Shown one piece after another: positions 12,937 to 22,719 of a stretch of 64,000 bases of DNA (position 1 is the first letter of the stretch; every line of letters starts with the position of its first letter). The translations under genes and the position numbers were made by a program. The stretch comes from Coffea arabica (Eukaryota > Streptophyta > Magnoliopsida > Gentianales > Rubiaceae). The stretch lies in contig NC_092326.1 of the NCBI RefSeq assembly GCF_036785885.1, positions 38,712,287 through 38,776,286 of the forward strand. Direction: 5' to 3'. The notes under the pieces were generated by a model. That model had not been told where the DNA came from, searched no databases, and saw only the letters and a list, made by a program, of their open reading frames with translations.

Positions 12937-14703
12937 TAATTGTGTATTTGTATGTTTTTATGTGTTTCTTACATTTTGGTGTGATTTAATTAACTAATTA
13001 GATGTATTTCACTTGTTTGTAGGAAGTACGAGAGTTTTATCATCCATCTCGGTGGTGCACTTGAAGAATATGTGAAAAGGGAGCTTTTCTTACCAAATTG
13101 TGTTTTAAGTGCTTAAAATTCCCATGCATATACATACATTGTGCATTTCAAGTATATTTAAGTGAGTTTTGGTGATATCATGGTTATAAAGGCTCATGGA
13201 CTCATTTGATATACATTTAATGCCCAAAAATGCCATTTTAGCGTAAAAATGTAAAAATGATCAAAGAACCTCACCCCTCGATTTTCAATGTAGATGTGTT
13301 TGTTGTGTTTTGAGAGGTTGGATATTATGTTTATGGTATATTACATGTGCATGGGACGTTGGAATTGAGAAAAGGGATGTCCAATGTGTAATTTGGAATT
13401 GGCCGAAAAAGGGAGAAAAAGTTTAGAAAAATTGCAGTTTCTGCAATTAGTGCAGAGAAATACAGATCCGAGCTCGGATCCTAAAAAGCCAGACAGATCC
13501 GACCTCGGATTTATAGATCCGAGCTCGGATCATTTCCAACCCAGATAGATCCGAGGGCTCGTCTGTGTTTCTGTTGAAACTGATCCGAGCCCTGTTGGAT
13601 CCGAGGCCTTCCAGAACTGATCCGACCTCGGATCCTTTCGCGATAAGAATGGAAACGAGGCCTCGGTTCCTCATTTCCCAGATTTCTTTTCTCTCTCTTT
13701 CCGAAACCCTATCCCCTTTCCTCCAATCTTCCATTTCATCCATAAAATTCCCAATTTTTCACAATAAAAACCTTCCCTAACCTTTTGTGAGCATTAACCC
13801 TCAACAATTTGGAATCAAAAACATCAAATTGAGGGGTTTTGATCTTCAAGACGTGAAATAGGGCCAAACTGAAATCTTGCAATTTGAGGTCAAATTTGGG
13901 CTTGTTTGTCTTCCATTTTTACATCATTATCATCCTCCATTTTTGTATCATCACTCTACACATTTGAGGTAACAATTTGCAATTTTCTTTGAGTTTCCAT
14001 AATCTCTAATTTTGCATTTTTCTATTTCTTGGGTATATTGTGATAAATTTGTATTTGTTAGAACTTCTTGATACAATTGTGCTACATTGCACTTAAATAG
14101 ATTGTTACAACTAGTTTTATGTTTATTTTTGAGAAAAATTGTGGATTTGGTGATAATTTTTGAGATTTCTTTCTCAATTTTTGGGCTTGAGTATTTTATT
14201 GACTTAGAATTGTGAATTTTACTTTCATAGACTATATGAACTTGTTTCGAGAGGTATAAGTCACTAACATACCAATTGAACATGATATGCTCTCATTAGA
14301 ACAATAGCCTATGGGATAAAAGAGTGTGTCCCTGATCAAGTTGACCACATTGAACCACTTTTACTTAAGATAATTAGCATTTGTTTGGATGAATTGGAAC
14401 TCATATGTATGTACATTGAGTGTTATAAATGGGAATGGAGATATTCTCAAGTGTTTGTGTGTTTATGGATATAATTTTCAATTATTTGCACTTAATATGC
14501 ATGAAATGGTTTCCTTATTGGTAATATCCTCTTTACATGCGGGAATTGGATTTGAGAAGTGTTAGGAAGTTTATTTGTTTAAATTTTGGTACAGTTTGGC
14601 AGGGAGTTTAGCCCTTTTTCAAGGGGAAACTCTGCCGAAATTTTCTTAAATTCCTAGTTAACATGTATGAGCAAGTTTCTATCATTTCTAATACATACTC
14701 ATC
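12937..14703 (+). other. Noncoding spacer between Athila pol and second ORF
   Basis: 1.77 kb, mostly AT-rich, without a convincing reading frame. It holds an internal copy of the LTR-type palindrome cluster (13466-13640). CTCTCTCTTTCCGAAACCC, just after the cluster, resembles a transcript leader, so an internal start for the second ORF is conceivable but unproven. Confidence 0.6.
13466..13640. repeat. Internal GATCCGAG/CTCGGATC palindrome cluster in Athila
   Basis: Contains two perfect GATCCGAGCTCGGATC units near 13466 and 13516, GATCCGACCTCGGAT units, and the phrase GGCTCGTCTGTGTTTCTG. The LTR cluster has the close match CCTCGTCTGTACTTCTG. Flanks outside the cluster do not align with the LTR, so only this motif block is shared. 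Confidence 0.85.
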
Positions 14704-16083
14704 TTGTTTATAGGTACTATGGCTCGTACAAGGAGGGCTCGCATTCCTACTCCTACTCCTTCTTCAAGTGAGGAACACACCCCTTCCTTGCAAGAGGAGT
14801 CGCCTGAAGAAGAATCTCCTTCGCCAGAGCCGCCACCTCGCTCTCGCCGGAAGACCGCATCCACTAGCCGTGACGAGCCACTTCCTGACTATGATACCAC
14901 TCGTTTCACCTCGCTCGAGAATCAACAATGGTACGAGGCTGGTTTGGACAAAGAGATTATCGTTGAAAAACATTTGGCACCGGAGGTGGATACACACTAC
15001 CACATCTCCACGGCATTTAAGCGACTCGGATGGGAGACTATACTAAATTTGCCAAAACATTACTATCCCAACCTGGTCCGGGAATTCTACGCCAATGTAG
15101 AAAATAAACAAAGTCACAGTGGCAACCTCATCGTCTCGTGGGTTCGAGGAAGAAGAGTGGCTCTCAATCGCGATACACTGAGACAATTCGTCAAACTCAA
15201 AGATGAAGGCGAAGATGTCAAATTGACCAAGGAGTTCAAAGCTCGAGACCCTTGGGAAGTGGGAGAGGCCGTGGGACGGCTAAAGGGTCAATACCGTGAG
15301 CGATAAAGTTTGAAAAAACTCACGGTATATGCCGACTCCTTCGAGCATCGGTACCACCTGATTTTCTACCTTTTTGCCTTCAATGTGGTGTCGAAAAAGA
15401 GTGGCAAACGGGAGATCCGAAATAGCGATCTCTATTTTTTGGATAAAATGATACATGGAGTGGGTAGGCAGTTGATTGGTATTCCTCTACCCAGCATTAT
15501 CATCAGCTATATGCGAACCACAGCTCGTATGAGGGCCGGCGAGACTTGTTTTGGATTTCCTCGGCTGCTATCCCTCATCTTTGAGAAGCTCAAGATTCCC
15601 ATTGGAACCGAGAGAGCTGTGGTAACTAGGTCGGCCGAGGAGGTAAATGATTCGTTACTCAAATCCTTGGGTATTTCTACTGATTTTGGAGCTACTTTGG
15701 TCCGGGACACAGGAGAAGCATCGACTTCCACTCAGCCTCCGCCTCTCACTGAACCACAAGCGGAAACTCAAGAGACGGAGGCACAGCAGACTCTTCCTCC
15801 TCCGGTTCCACGACCACCTCCTCAACCGCGATCCAAGTGGCAAGAGCTTCTCAATGCTATTTGCTGTATGGAGACGCGAGTCGTCGAGCGCATTGACCAG
15901 ACGGAACGGATGATGACTGAGCGACTCGACCGACATGATCGCCGTCTTCGTGCGATCGAGGATCATTTTCATATCCGACGGTCCCCTACACCGATACCTC
16001 ATCAGGAGGAGGGCCATATTGGTACCTCACAGGGTCCTCATGGAGCCGATGAGGCAGTAGACCCTCGTTCCCAGCAGCCATGA
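14704..16083 (+). pseudogene. Athila second ORF ('plant transposon protein' type), one in-frame stop
   Basis: One frame runs from about 14704 (first ATGs, including one at 14719 giving MARTRRARIP) to 16083, broken by a single TAA at 15304-15306. The N-terminus is basic and Ser/Pro/Glu-rich. The core has VREFYANV, GRRVALNRDTLRQF, then LDKMIHGVGRQLIGIPLPS; this layout matches the 'putative plant transposon protein' domain of Athila extra ORFs. A Pro-rich linker and a coiled-coil-like tail rich in Arg and Glu follow. In other Athila elements this position holds an ORF sometimes called env-like; I see no signal peptide or clear membrane anchor, so I do not call it an envelope protein. The TAA (context CGA TAA AGT) may be a recent null mutation, or could be read through. 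Confidence 0.75.
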
Positions 16084-16308
16084 TGCTTTTTAGCGAATTA
16101 GACCTTTTATTTCTTTATTTTTCTTTTCTTTTGTTAAGACAAACTTTGTAGCTTTTATTTTTCTTTCATTTAAATCATTTTGTGCTACTTATGGCGTTTG
16201 GTACCTTTGTTGTCTTATTTTGAACAGAAATTGGATGATCGTGATGAGTAAGGGCTTCAAATTGCATCACTACCTATGTGAGGGAAGTTTCAGTTCTTTT
16301 ACCTTCCT

Positions 16309-16347
16309 CTACAATGAGGACATTGTAGATTTTAAGTGTGGGGGAGG
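16309..16347 (+). promoter_or_regulatory. Internal AGGA hairpin with purine tract (Athila)
   Basis: Perfect 8-bp stem CTACAATG / loop AGGA / CATTGTAG (16309-16328), followed after 8 nt by GTGTGGGGG (16337-16345) and AGGG. This repeats the arrangement found directly before the 3' LTR, so the element has a second, internal polypurine-like module, perhaps an additional plus-strand priming site. Confidence 0.75.
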
Positions 16348-17354
16348 GATTACTTTATCTTATGGGTGATTGTGGCTTGAAATGCATGATTTTAGTTGTT
16401 TATAGCTTAAAAATGTTGGAATTATATTTGGAGATATTGTCATGAGGATAATTTTTGTGAAAATTGAGGTTGTTGGCAGGGAGTTTCATCCATTTTTATG
16501 GGAAAACTCTGTCAAAATTTTTCTAAAATATTTTTCAATATTTCATTGCAATTCTTCCATAAAAATGGCCAAAATGTTAAAATTTTAAGTGTCTAATTCT
16601 TCCATTAGATAAAATGTTATGTGTATTTTGGAAAAGTTTAGTTCTTATTTGGCTTGGAATGAATTATTATGCAATTAGGATATTTACATTTTAGAAAGTA
16701 TATTTGGTTAAATAAGAAAAATTATGCTTGGAATTTTGCAAAATTAATGACATTTATCATTTTTACTTAATTTTATAAGTAAGTGATTGATATAGTCAAA
16801 GACAAGGCCAAATTCTTCCTTTAATTATACTTAGAGGGAAAAAGAAATTAAAAAAAAAAGAGAATAGTATTATTATTTTTCTACTCCAATGATTCACATA
16901 CTGAGTAACTGGGGGTTGGCATTTACAAATGTCGACATTCGCGTAAAAAGGTATTGGAATTAAGAGTATGCTTAGCAATTTAAATAAGTGAAATGTTGAG
17001 TAACCGGGAATTTTCACCTAAAAGTGTTGATTTTCATGTAAAAAGACATTTTCACTATTTAAATAAGAAGAAATGTGAATAAATCCCTCTGAATTGATAA
17101 GTTTTGGGATGAGGAAGGCCATAAAATTGACTATGTGATTTACTTATTTGTGAAATTAGGATAGAATGAGAGAATTGATTTGAATTTGTTGAAATTAAGG
17201 CATAATTATTTTTTATTTAATTGAATATTATGAGTATTTAGTGTAATCTGAGAAATGGCATAATGATTGGTTTCTAGGTTTTTGAGGAATTAAATTTGAC
17301 AAAAGTACGTATGTTGTTTTCTCTATTGAATCATGGAAGTAAGTTTTGTGTAAA

Positions 17355-17394
17355 ATTGCTTGAGGACAAGCAATGATTCAAGTGTGGGGGAATT
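17355..17394 (+). promoter_or_regulatory. Terminal AGGA hairpin and polypurine tract (Athila)
   Basis: Perfect 8-bp stem ATTGCTTG / loop AGGA / CAAGCAAT (17355-17374), 7 nt spacer, then GTGTGGGGGAATT running to the first base of the 3' LTR at 17395. The purine run is the expected plus-strand primer. Confidence 0.85.
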
Positions 17395-19076
17395 TGATAA
17401 GTGAATATTTAACGTACATTTTGTACGAATTTGGCATGAATTTTTGGTATGTTTTGAGAAGATTAAAGCCATATTTGAACTCTTTTGGTGATAATTGCTT
17501 AAATACTGTTTAAGGGTTAAGAAATTGATAAATGAGTGGATTAATGCGTTAATTTTGTGAAATTGTGAAGGTAATTGATGTATGAAAGTCATGCACAAGT
17601 TGAAAGAAATGTCAGGGTCATCCAGAGGACAAAGTACACAAGAAATTGGGAGCAAAAAAATGTAGAAAAAGAGAAGAAGTGAAAAACTGGAAAATTGCTC
17701 AACGCGGATCCGAGCTCGGATCCGTGTGTACAAGAGGGATCCGAGCCCTCGTCTGTACTTCTGGCGGAATGTATCCGAGGTCACGAAGATCCGACCTCGG
17801 ATCCATTATGAAATCCCTCGGATCCTGAAGATCCGAGCTCGGATCCATTTTCACTCCTCGGATCCGAGGCTCGGATCTGTCTCTCTCCTCAGCAAGTGCC
17901 ACAGCCGTTTTTCTTTACCTTTTTCACAACTTTCCAGCTATTTTGAGGGACAGAAATCGGTGGCACATGCCTCTGCAACAAAAGAGAAGACCAAATGAGT
18001 GTGGACAAAAGGAAATATCATATCTTTGACTTCTTTTTACAAAATCTGAGTGGAGGAAATTATGAAGTGAGAGGAATGGAATTTCTTCCACCTTTTATGC
18101 AGAAACACAGAGGAGAAGCCTGCATGACCATACGTAACTAGTTTTCTTTCTTGTATCTAGTTTTCTCTCTAGATAGGAGTTCTTGGAGAAGTACTTGGAG
18201 AGTTTCACTTATAATCATATTGTGCAAGAACATAGCAGGAATTGGAGAGCTTCACCTTCAATTGGCTAAGCTTTCTTTTATCTTTCTTATACTTGTACTT
18301 TATGAGGTTTTGCATTAATAAACTTGTGAGTTTGATTGTTAAATCATTCATGAGTAGCTAAACTCCTTCATCTAGGGAGTAGATGAAACTTATGGCTAAA
18401 TAATACTAATTGAATGTGATATACACTTGTTATATCTTGTATTAACTTGTCTACTTGTGTAGCTGTGATTACTTGTTATTGATTGATCACCAATAGCATG
18501 TTTATAGTGTTATTATTCAATGAGAATTGGTAATAACAATTGAAACACATGAGTAGAGCTTGAGTTGTATGTTTATGAAAATAGAGATACACTTAGGTGG
18601 ATTATTGAGCATTTCATGAAATAAAACGGAGTAGTAGTAGTATTTCACCATGAAAATAGGGAAATCTATATTGCTCTAGGCCATTTCATCATGAAAATGA
18701 GACTTGGTAATCTTGGAAATGAATCTCTGGTTAATTAAGAATAATAGTAAGAAGTAAATCTATTCATTTGTATTGTTTATGCCATAAGTGGAATCTACAT
18801 CCCTAGAATCTTCCTTAAGTGAAATTTCTCTATTTGCATTAAGCATTTGTAAACTAGATTTGTATATCAGATTTGTAGATTACAGCATATTACTTTCTCT
18901 GCTCAAATTATTTGTAAGTCTAAATAATAGAGAAAACAAGGGCTTAGTAATTGTTTAATTTGCTCCTCGTGGGATCGACCCGATACGCATCTTGTACTAC
19001 AATTGCGACCTGTATACTTGCAGTCCAACGGGTGTAAAATCGGAATTAAACTTGCACTTATAGTAAACACTCGTCA
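17395..19076 (+). repeat. Athila 3' LTR
   Basis: 1682 bp, TGATAAG..ACTCGTCA, nearly identical to 5697-7378, followed by the GTTCT target duplication. The palindrome cluster is at 17705-17885. Confidence 0.95.
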
Positions 19077-19383
19077 GTTCTCAATGATCCAAAAATAGTA
19101 CTTGCATGAGTAGTTAGGGATACCATAACCTAAGAAGGTTTCATTTGTTATTTTCTTGTATAAGTCCAGTAATTCATTGATAGTATTTTCATTTGTCATT
19201 TGTTATAATTCATTAAGAGTCTAAATAATAGAGAAGTTTTTGTAGTGCCAGTAATTGTTCAATCTTTCTCGTGGAATCGACTCGATATATACCCTAAACT
19301 ACTAATTGACCTATATACTTGTAGTGAAACAGGTGTAAATCGAATTTTTTAACTTGTACGTATAACAAAATCCCGTCAATCAT

Positions 19384-21108
19384 GTCTTTTCATAGTAAAT
19401 GAAAACACGTGTAATGCATTCAAATGTGTATTGTGAAAAATGAGGAGAGAATTCATTGAAGAGAAGTCAATCCCTCTTCTATTCCCAAGTTGACACCTTC
19501 TTGTCCCATCACCTAACCTTTTCTCCAAGCACAACCCGGCTCTTTCCAATACCCTCCACACTCAACCACCAATCCAAAAACCCAGCTTTCTCTGAAATGT
19601 AGACGAGCACAACCCCATTTTCTTCTCGCATCAGCCCTCTCCTTTACGAGCTGCCTTCCATTCAATGGAAATAAAAGCCTACACACATCGATTAATGCAT
19701 CCAAAAAGAGTCAACAATGCTCAACCTTAGTTAACTAATCCCTACCTAATTTTCCAATTTTATCCAAGAAAAATAGAAAGAACAATAATAAGTTATAATA
19801 GTGATACATGTTTGAATTACAATTTCGAGATATCACCCATCCTACGAGAAGTCAAATTTAATACATGCTGATAAACAAAATAATCATCTCATTAAGATAC
19901 TAATATATTGAAAAAATAACATTAAGATAGTAGTTTTGTTTCATTATAACAATAACAAATTTGTTCTCTCAATCAAGTGATGTTGGTCTAAATGTTCGGA
20001 CTTGAAAATGAATCAACTCAACTGATGATTCCTTCTGCTTAGCTAAAGCATAATTTAGAACAGCCTAAATCATTAAAACTCTTTTCCTTTTTATTAGTCT
20101 TGAGATGATTTTCGTTTCAGTAACTACAATGAGATTAACGAGCTAATGTGCAATACACTGCTACTATTGCAACTAGTAGTATACATATCAAGAGTAAGAT
20201 TTAAAGGGAAGTGAGGCTACAAACCGGGTAGTAGGTATAGCTGGAGGCATAGCCTCTATCAAGTTTTCTCTTTTTCTCCTCCATTAATAGCTATGGTTTA
20301 AAATTCTTCAGAATTTAAGAATAGCTATCCTGATAACTGTCCTTTACATCCCTCAAGTCCAAACATCTGCATATATATAAGCTTCTCTTCTTAAACAAAA
20401 GTGAGCTTAACTAAAATCCCACTACTAAAATCCCAACTTTACTACTGATGTTGGAGCAAATTTTGTTGCTGGCCCCCTTTTTCTGCTTACATTTTTTTTT
20501 TGGGGCATGCAAAATTTTGCCTTGTTTTTGTTTAAGGTGATGTATTTGGCTTTCGAATTGTATAGGGTTTTAAAATTTTAATGATGGCTTGTTAAGGGAG
20601 GAGTAAATATGATTGTGCACTAATCCGTATAGCAAATACAACAAAAATATACCATTATAATGTGAACGACTGTACTTGTCCAAGTCCCCATTTTTCCCTG
20701 TGAAAGCAAACTCTTGGCCACTACTTTTCTCCTGTCAATCTTTATTTTGTCCCTTTATGTTAGGTATTTCCATCCCTGATTTGTAGATATTTTCGCCTAT
20801 GTCTTACATGAACTGATAAATAATTAAGGATAGAGAGAGCTCCAGTATGTGTGAAACTTCCAAAATGACAGACTTGTCATGCATGCTACTAAACTTCAAA
20901 AGAAAATAGACCCAATAGCTACGAAGTTTACAAAAGTGGATACCTATTATCAAACCAATCATTCTCGTATTTCCTAGATCGATGAAGTGGTCGTAATTTC
21001 TAACCTAGCAAAAATACGAAAGAAACTTGAAAGGGTAAATAGGTGTAAGACTTCAAAGGATAGCTACCTTGATAACCATCATCTACATTCCCCAGGGCCA
21101 AAATTCTA
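19384..21108. other. Noncoding part of block A, with a relic promoter copy
   Basis: No gene seen. Pieces near 19384-19455, 20268-20312 and 20518-20975 recur in condensed form in block B (37614-38165). 20311-20400 (ATAGCTATCCTGATAACTG..TATATATAAGCTTCTCTTCTT) resembles the promoter at 21051-21130, which suggests a decayed tandem copy of the phylloplanin-like promoter without its gene. Confidence 0.5.
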
Positions 21109-21115
21109 TTATATA
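21109..21115 (+). promoter_or_regulatory. TATA box of the phylloplanin-like gene
   Basis: TATATAA about 60 bp upstream of the ATG at 21172, a normal distance for a short plant 5' leader. The surrounding 80 bp resemble the relic at 20311-20400. Confidence 0.55.
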
Positions 21116-21171
21116 AGCTTGTCTTCTCCCAAGCATTCCCAGCAAAAGCCGCATACTTGATATCTGCAGTC

Positions 21172-21650
21172 ATGGCTTCTCATCCACATAATGATTTGTT
21201 TCTTGGCCTTGCTCTCCTCATTGTTTTCACGACTGCTATTACCCCGTCCACCGTCGCACTTGACAAGATTGCATTACCCGTAGCTTCAGCTACGGTTTTT
21301 GGTTGCTTGTATTGCACTAATACGGGGAATCTTTTACCTATTGGCATTACTCCTCCTCTATCTGGAGCCAATGTCTCGATCACTCGCAATCTTGCTGGTA
21401 CCAGTACCACTACCATTGCCAGCACTGTGGCAACTACAGCCACAAATGCCCATGGGTTCTTCAAACTCACCCTATAAGGAGCTCAACCGACAACGGCTCT
21501 GGTGTCACGGCCGCGACCACATTTCTTTCCACTTGCTCAGTCGCTGTCCGGCTTCCAATCGGACAATGCTCAGCTCTGCCACGGGGTGGGCTCCTCAGGG
21601 CACCCATTTCACCCGTTGCTATCTCCCCTTCAGCAGGTGCTATTGCTTAA
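21172..21650 (+). pseudogene. Phylloplanin-like secreted protein gene, frameshifted
   Basis: The ATG at 21172 opens a frame with a hydrophobic signal peptide (LFLGLALLIVFTTA). It then has VFGCLYCTNTGN, GANVSI and NAHGFFKLTL, followed by an immediate TAA at about 21475. In the -1 frame the sequence continues with TTFLSTCSVAVRLPIGQC and GGLLRAPISPV and ends at TAA 21648-21650. The two halves together match the layout of phylloplanin and Ole e 1-like small secreted proteins: signal peptide, early CxxC, Thr/Asn-rich middle, later Cys pair. The span is one base short of a multiple of three, which points to a single-base deletion near 21470. Known phylloplanins are antimicrobial proteins of leaf surfaces; function here is inferred. 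A sequencing error is possible. Absent from block B. Confidence 0.6.
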
Positions 21651-22719
21651 CACTAATGTAATTTGTTACAAAGCTTACAGACAAGGAAATCGAATTAACC
21701 AAGGGGAATGTAAGTAAGTTATTGTTGCACTAATAATATATTGTACTAAAATTATATTTCAGAGTAGGTATTTTTTACCACATAAATATATGTGGGAAGA
21801 GAGAATATAATCATGTATACAGACAAATATTTAACCAAATTTTATTTATTTATAACTCCACAAAAAATAATGAACAATTCGTGGGCTTTCTTTTTTAGCT
21901 CACGGAGTTTCACAGTTTCCTCCAAAAAAAAAAAAAAAAACTATTCAGCTTTTAACTTTCAAGAAACATAGCTCCACACGCCAAATTATATCAACCAGTG
22001 GATATACTAGAACTTCCTGGTTTGAATTAATTAAAAGGCAACTACCAAAATAAACAGGAACATGGGCTATGATCCCATGTACTCAGCAAAATAAACCCAA
22101 TCACGCAACCACTAACAATAAATATGTAATTAATTTATTGACACTTAATTTGATAAATTAATTTAGATTGGTTTAAATATGTAATTTAATAATGTCTTAC
22201 TTTAGATTAATCTTTTCATTCCATCGAAAATTCTCTTCTAGATGATATGCGATTGCATCTTAGTTAGAAAAACGATCGAGTTGAAACTAAGACTAAGAAA
22301 ATAGTTAGAAAATATGAGCTTAGACTTTCTTCCCCCCCCCCTGGGGCCCTAATACATTAATAACTGATCTTATCTGAAGTTCATGAAGTAAAGCTAACTG
22401 AAATTTACACACGAACTTCTTTGAATGTCTATGTGAACTAACTGCGATCAAAAGCTAATTAGCTTTAGTTGCATTCTTCGTTCTTCACTTTCACAAAACT
22501 CTTTGAGAATGATATAATGGAGAAGGCTCGCATGACATGAACAAATTGTTGTAGGGAAGTGAAGGCTACAACTTATATAGTAGTACTAAAATTATTTCAC
22601 AGAAGAAAATCCTGATCTTGTGACTGTAGGAATTACATATAATTCATAAATTTACACAACCGAAATTTTTGCCTTACCAAAAAGGGGGAATGAATCTCTC
22701 ATTTTGATCTTTTTTTTAA
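21651..22719. other. Spacer 3' of the NB-LRR gene (block A)
   Basis: AT-rich, no gene seen. Poly-A near 21925 and a poly-C run near 22332. From about 22150 onwards it matches block B (38165 onwards) and probably includes the NB-LRR 3' untranslated region. Confidence 0.5.

Larger units (their letters stand above)
16084..17394 (+). other. Athila 3' untranslated internal region
   Basis: Noncoding, AT-rich. It contains an AGGA hairpin plus purine tract near each end (16309-16347 and 17355-17394), and repeats of GAGTAACYGGG(A/G)NTT..TTT(C)ACC with flanking GTGTTGATTTTC near 16900-17040. A similar GAGTAACCGGGGATTTTCACC occurs in the non-autonomous element at about 31305, so this stretch is also shared between them. 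Confidence 0.6.
5697..19076 (+). mobile_element. Full-length Athila-lineage Ty3/Gypsy retrotransposon
   Basis: A complete 13,380-bp element. It has two 1682-bp LTRs that differ by eye at about two sites, a tRNA-Asp type primer-binding site, an uninterrupted gag-pol frame, a second downstream reading frame, and a polypurine tract before the 3' LTR. It is flanked by the target duplication GTTCT (5692-5696, 19077-19081). The lineage call rests on the gag sequence, the DLGAS protease, the long LTRs and the extra ORF with a 'putative plant transposon protein' type domain. The near-identical LTRs mean a very recent insertion. The element may be close to autonomous, apart from one stop codon in the second ORF. 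Confidence 0.95.
4188..19378 (+). mobile_element. Solo LTR of an Athila-like element, split by a nested Athila
   Basis: The outer element begins TGATAAGTGACTA and ends TCCCGTCA, flanked by a perfect 5-bp target duplication ATCAT (4183-4187 and 19379-19383). After removing the nested element and its duplicated GTTCT, 4188-5696 plus 19082-19378 give about 1.8 kb with no primer-binding site, gag-pol or second LTR, so it is a solo LTR. Its 3' end resembles the nested element's LTR end (GTGGAATCGACTCGATA against GTGGGATCGACCCGATA), which places it in a related family and gives its orientation. Block B keeps the unoccupied site at 37609-37613 with a single ATCAT. Confidence 0.85.

Noticed and set aside
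14704..16083. Envelope gene of an endogenous retrovirus
   Set aside because: No signal peptide, transmembrane anchor or cleavage site is visible; the domain is the plant transposon-protein type.
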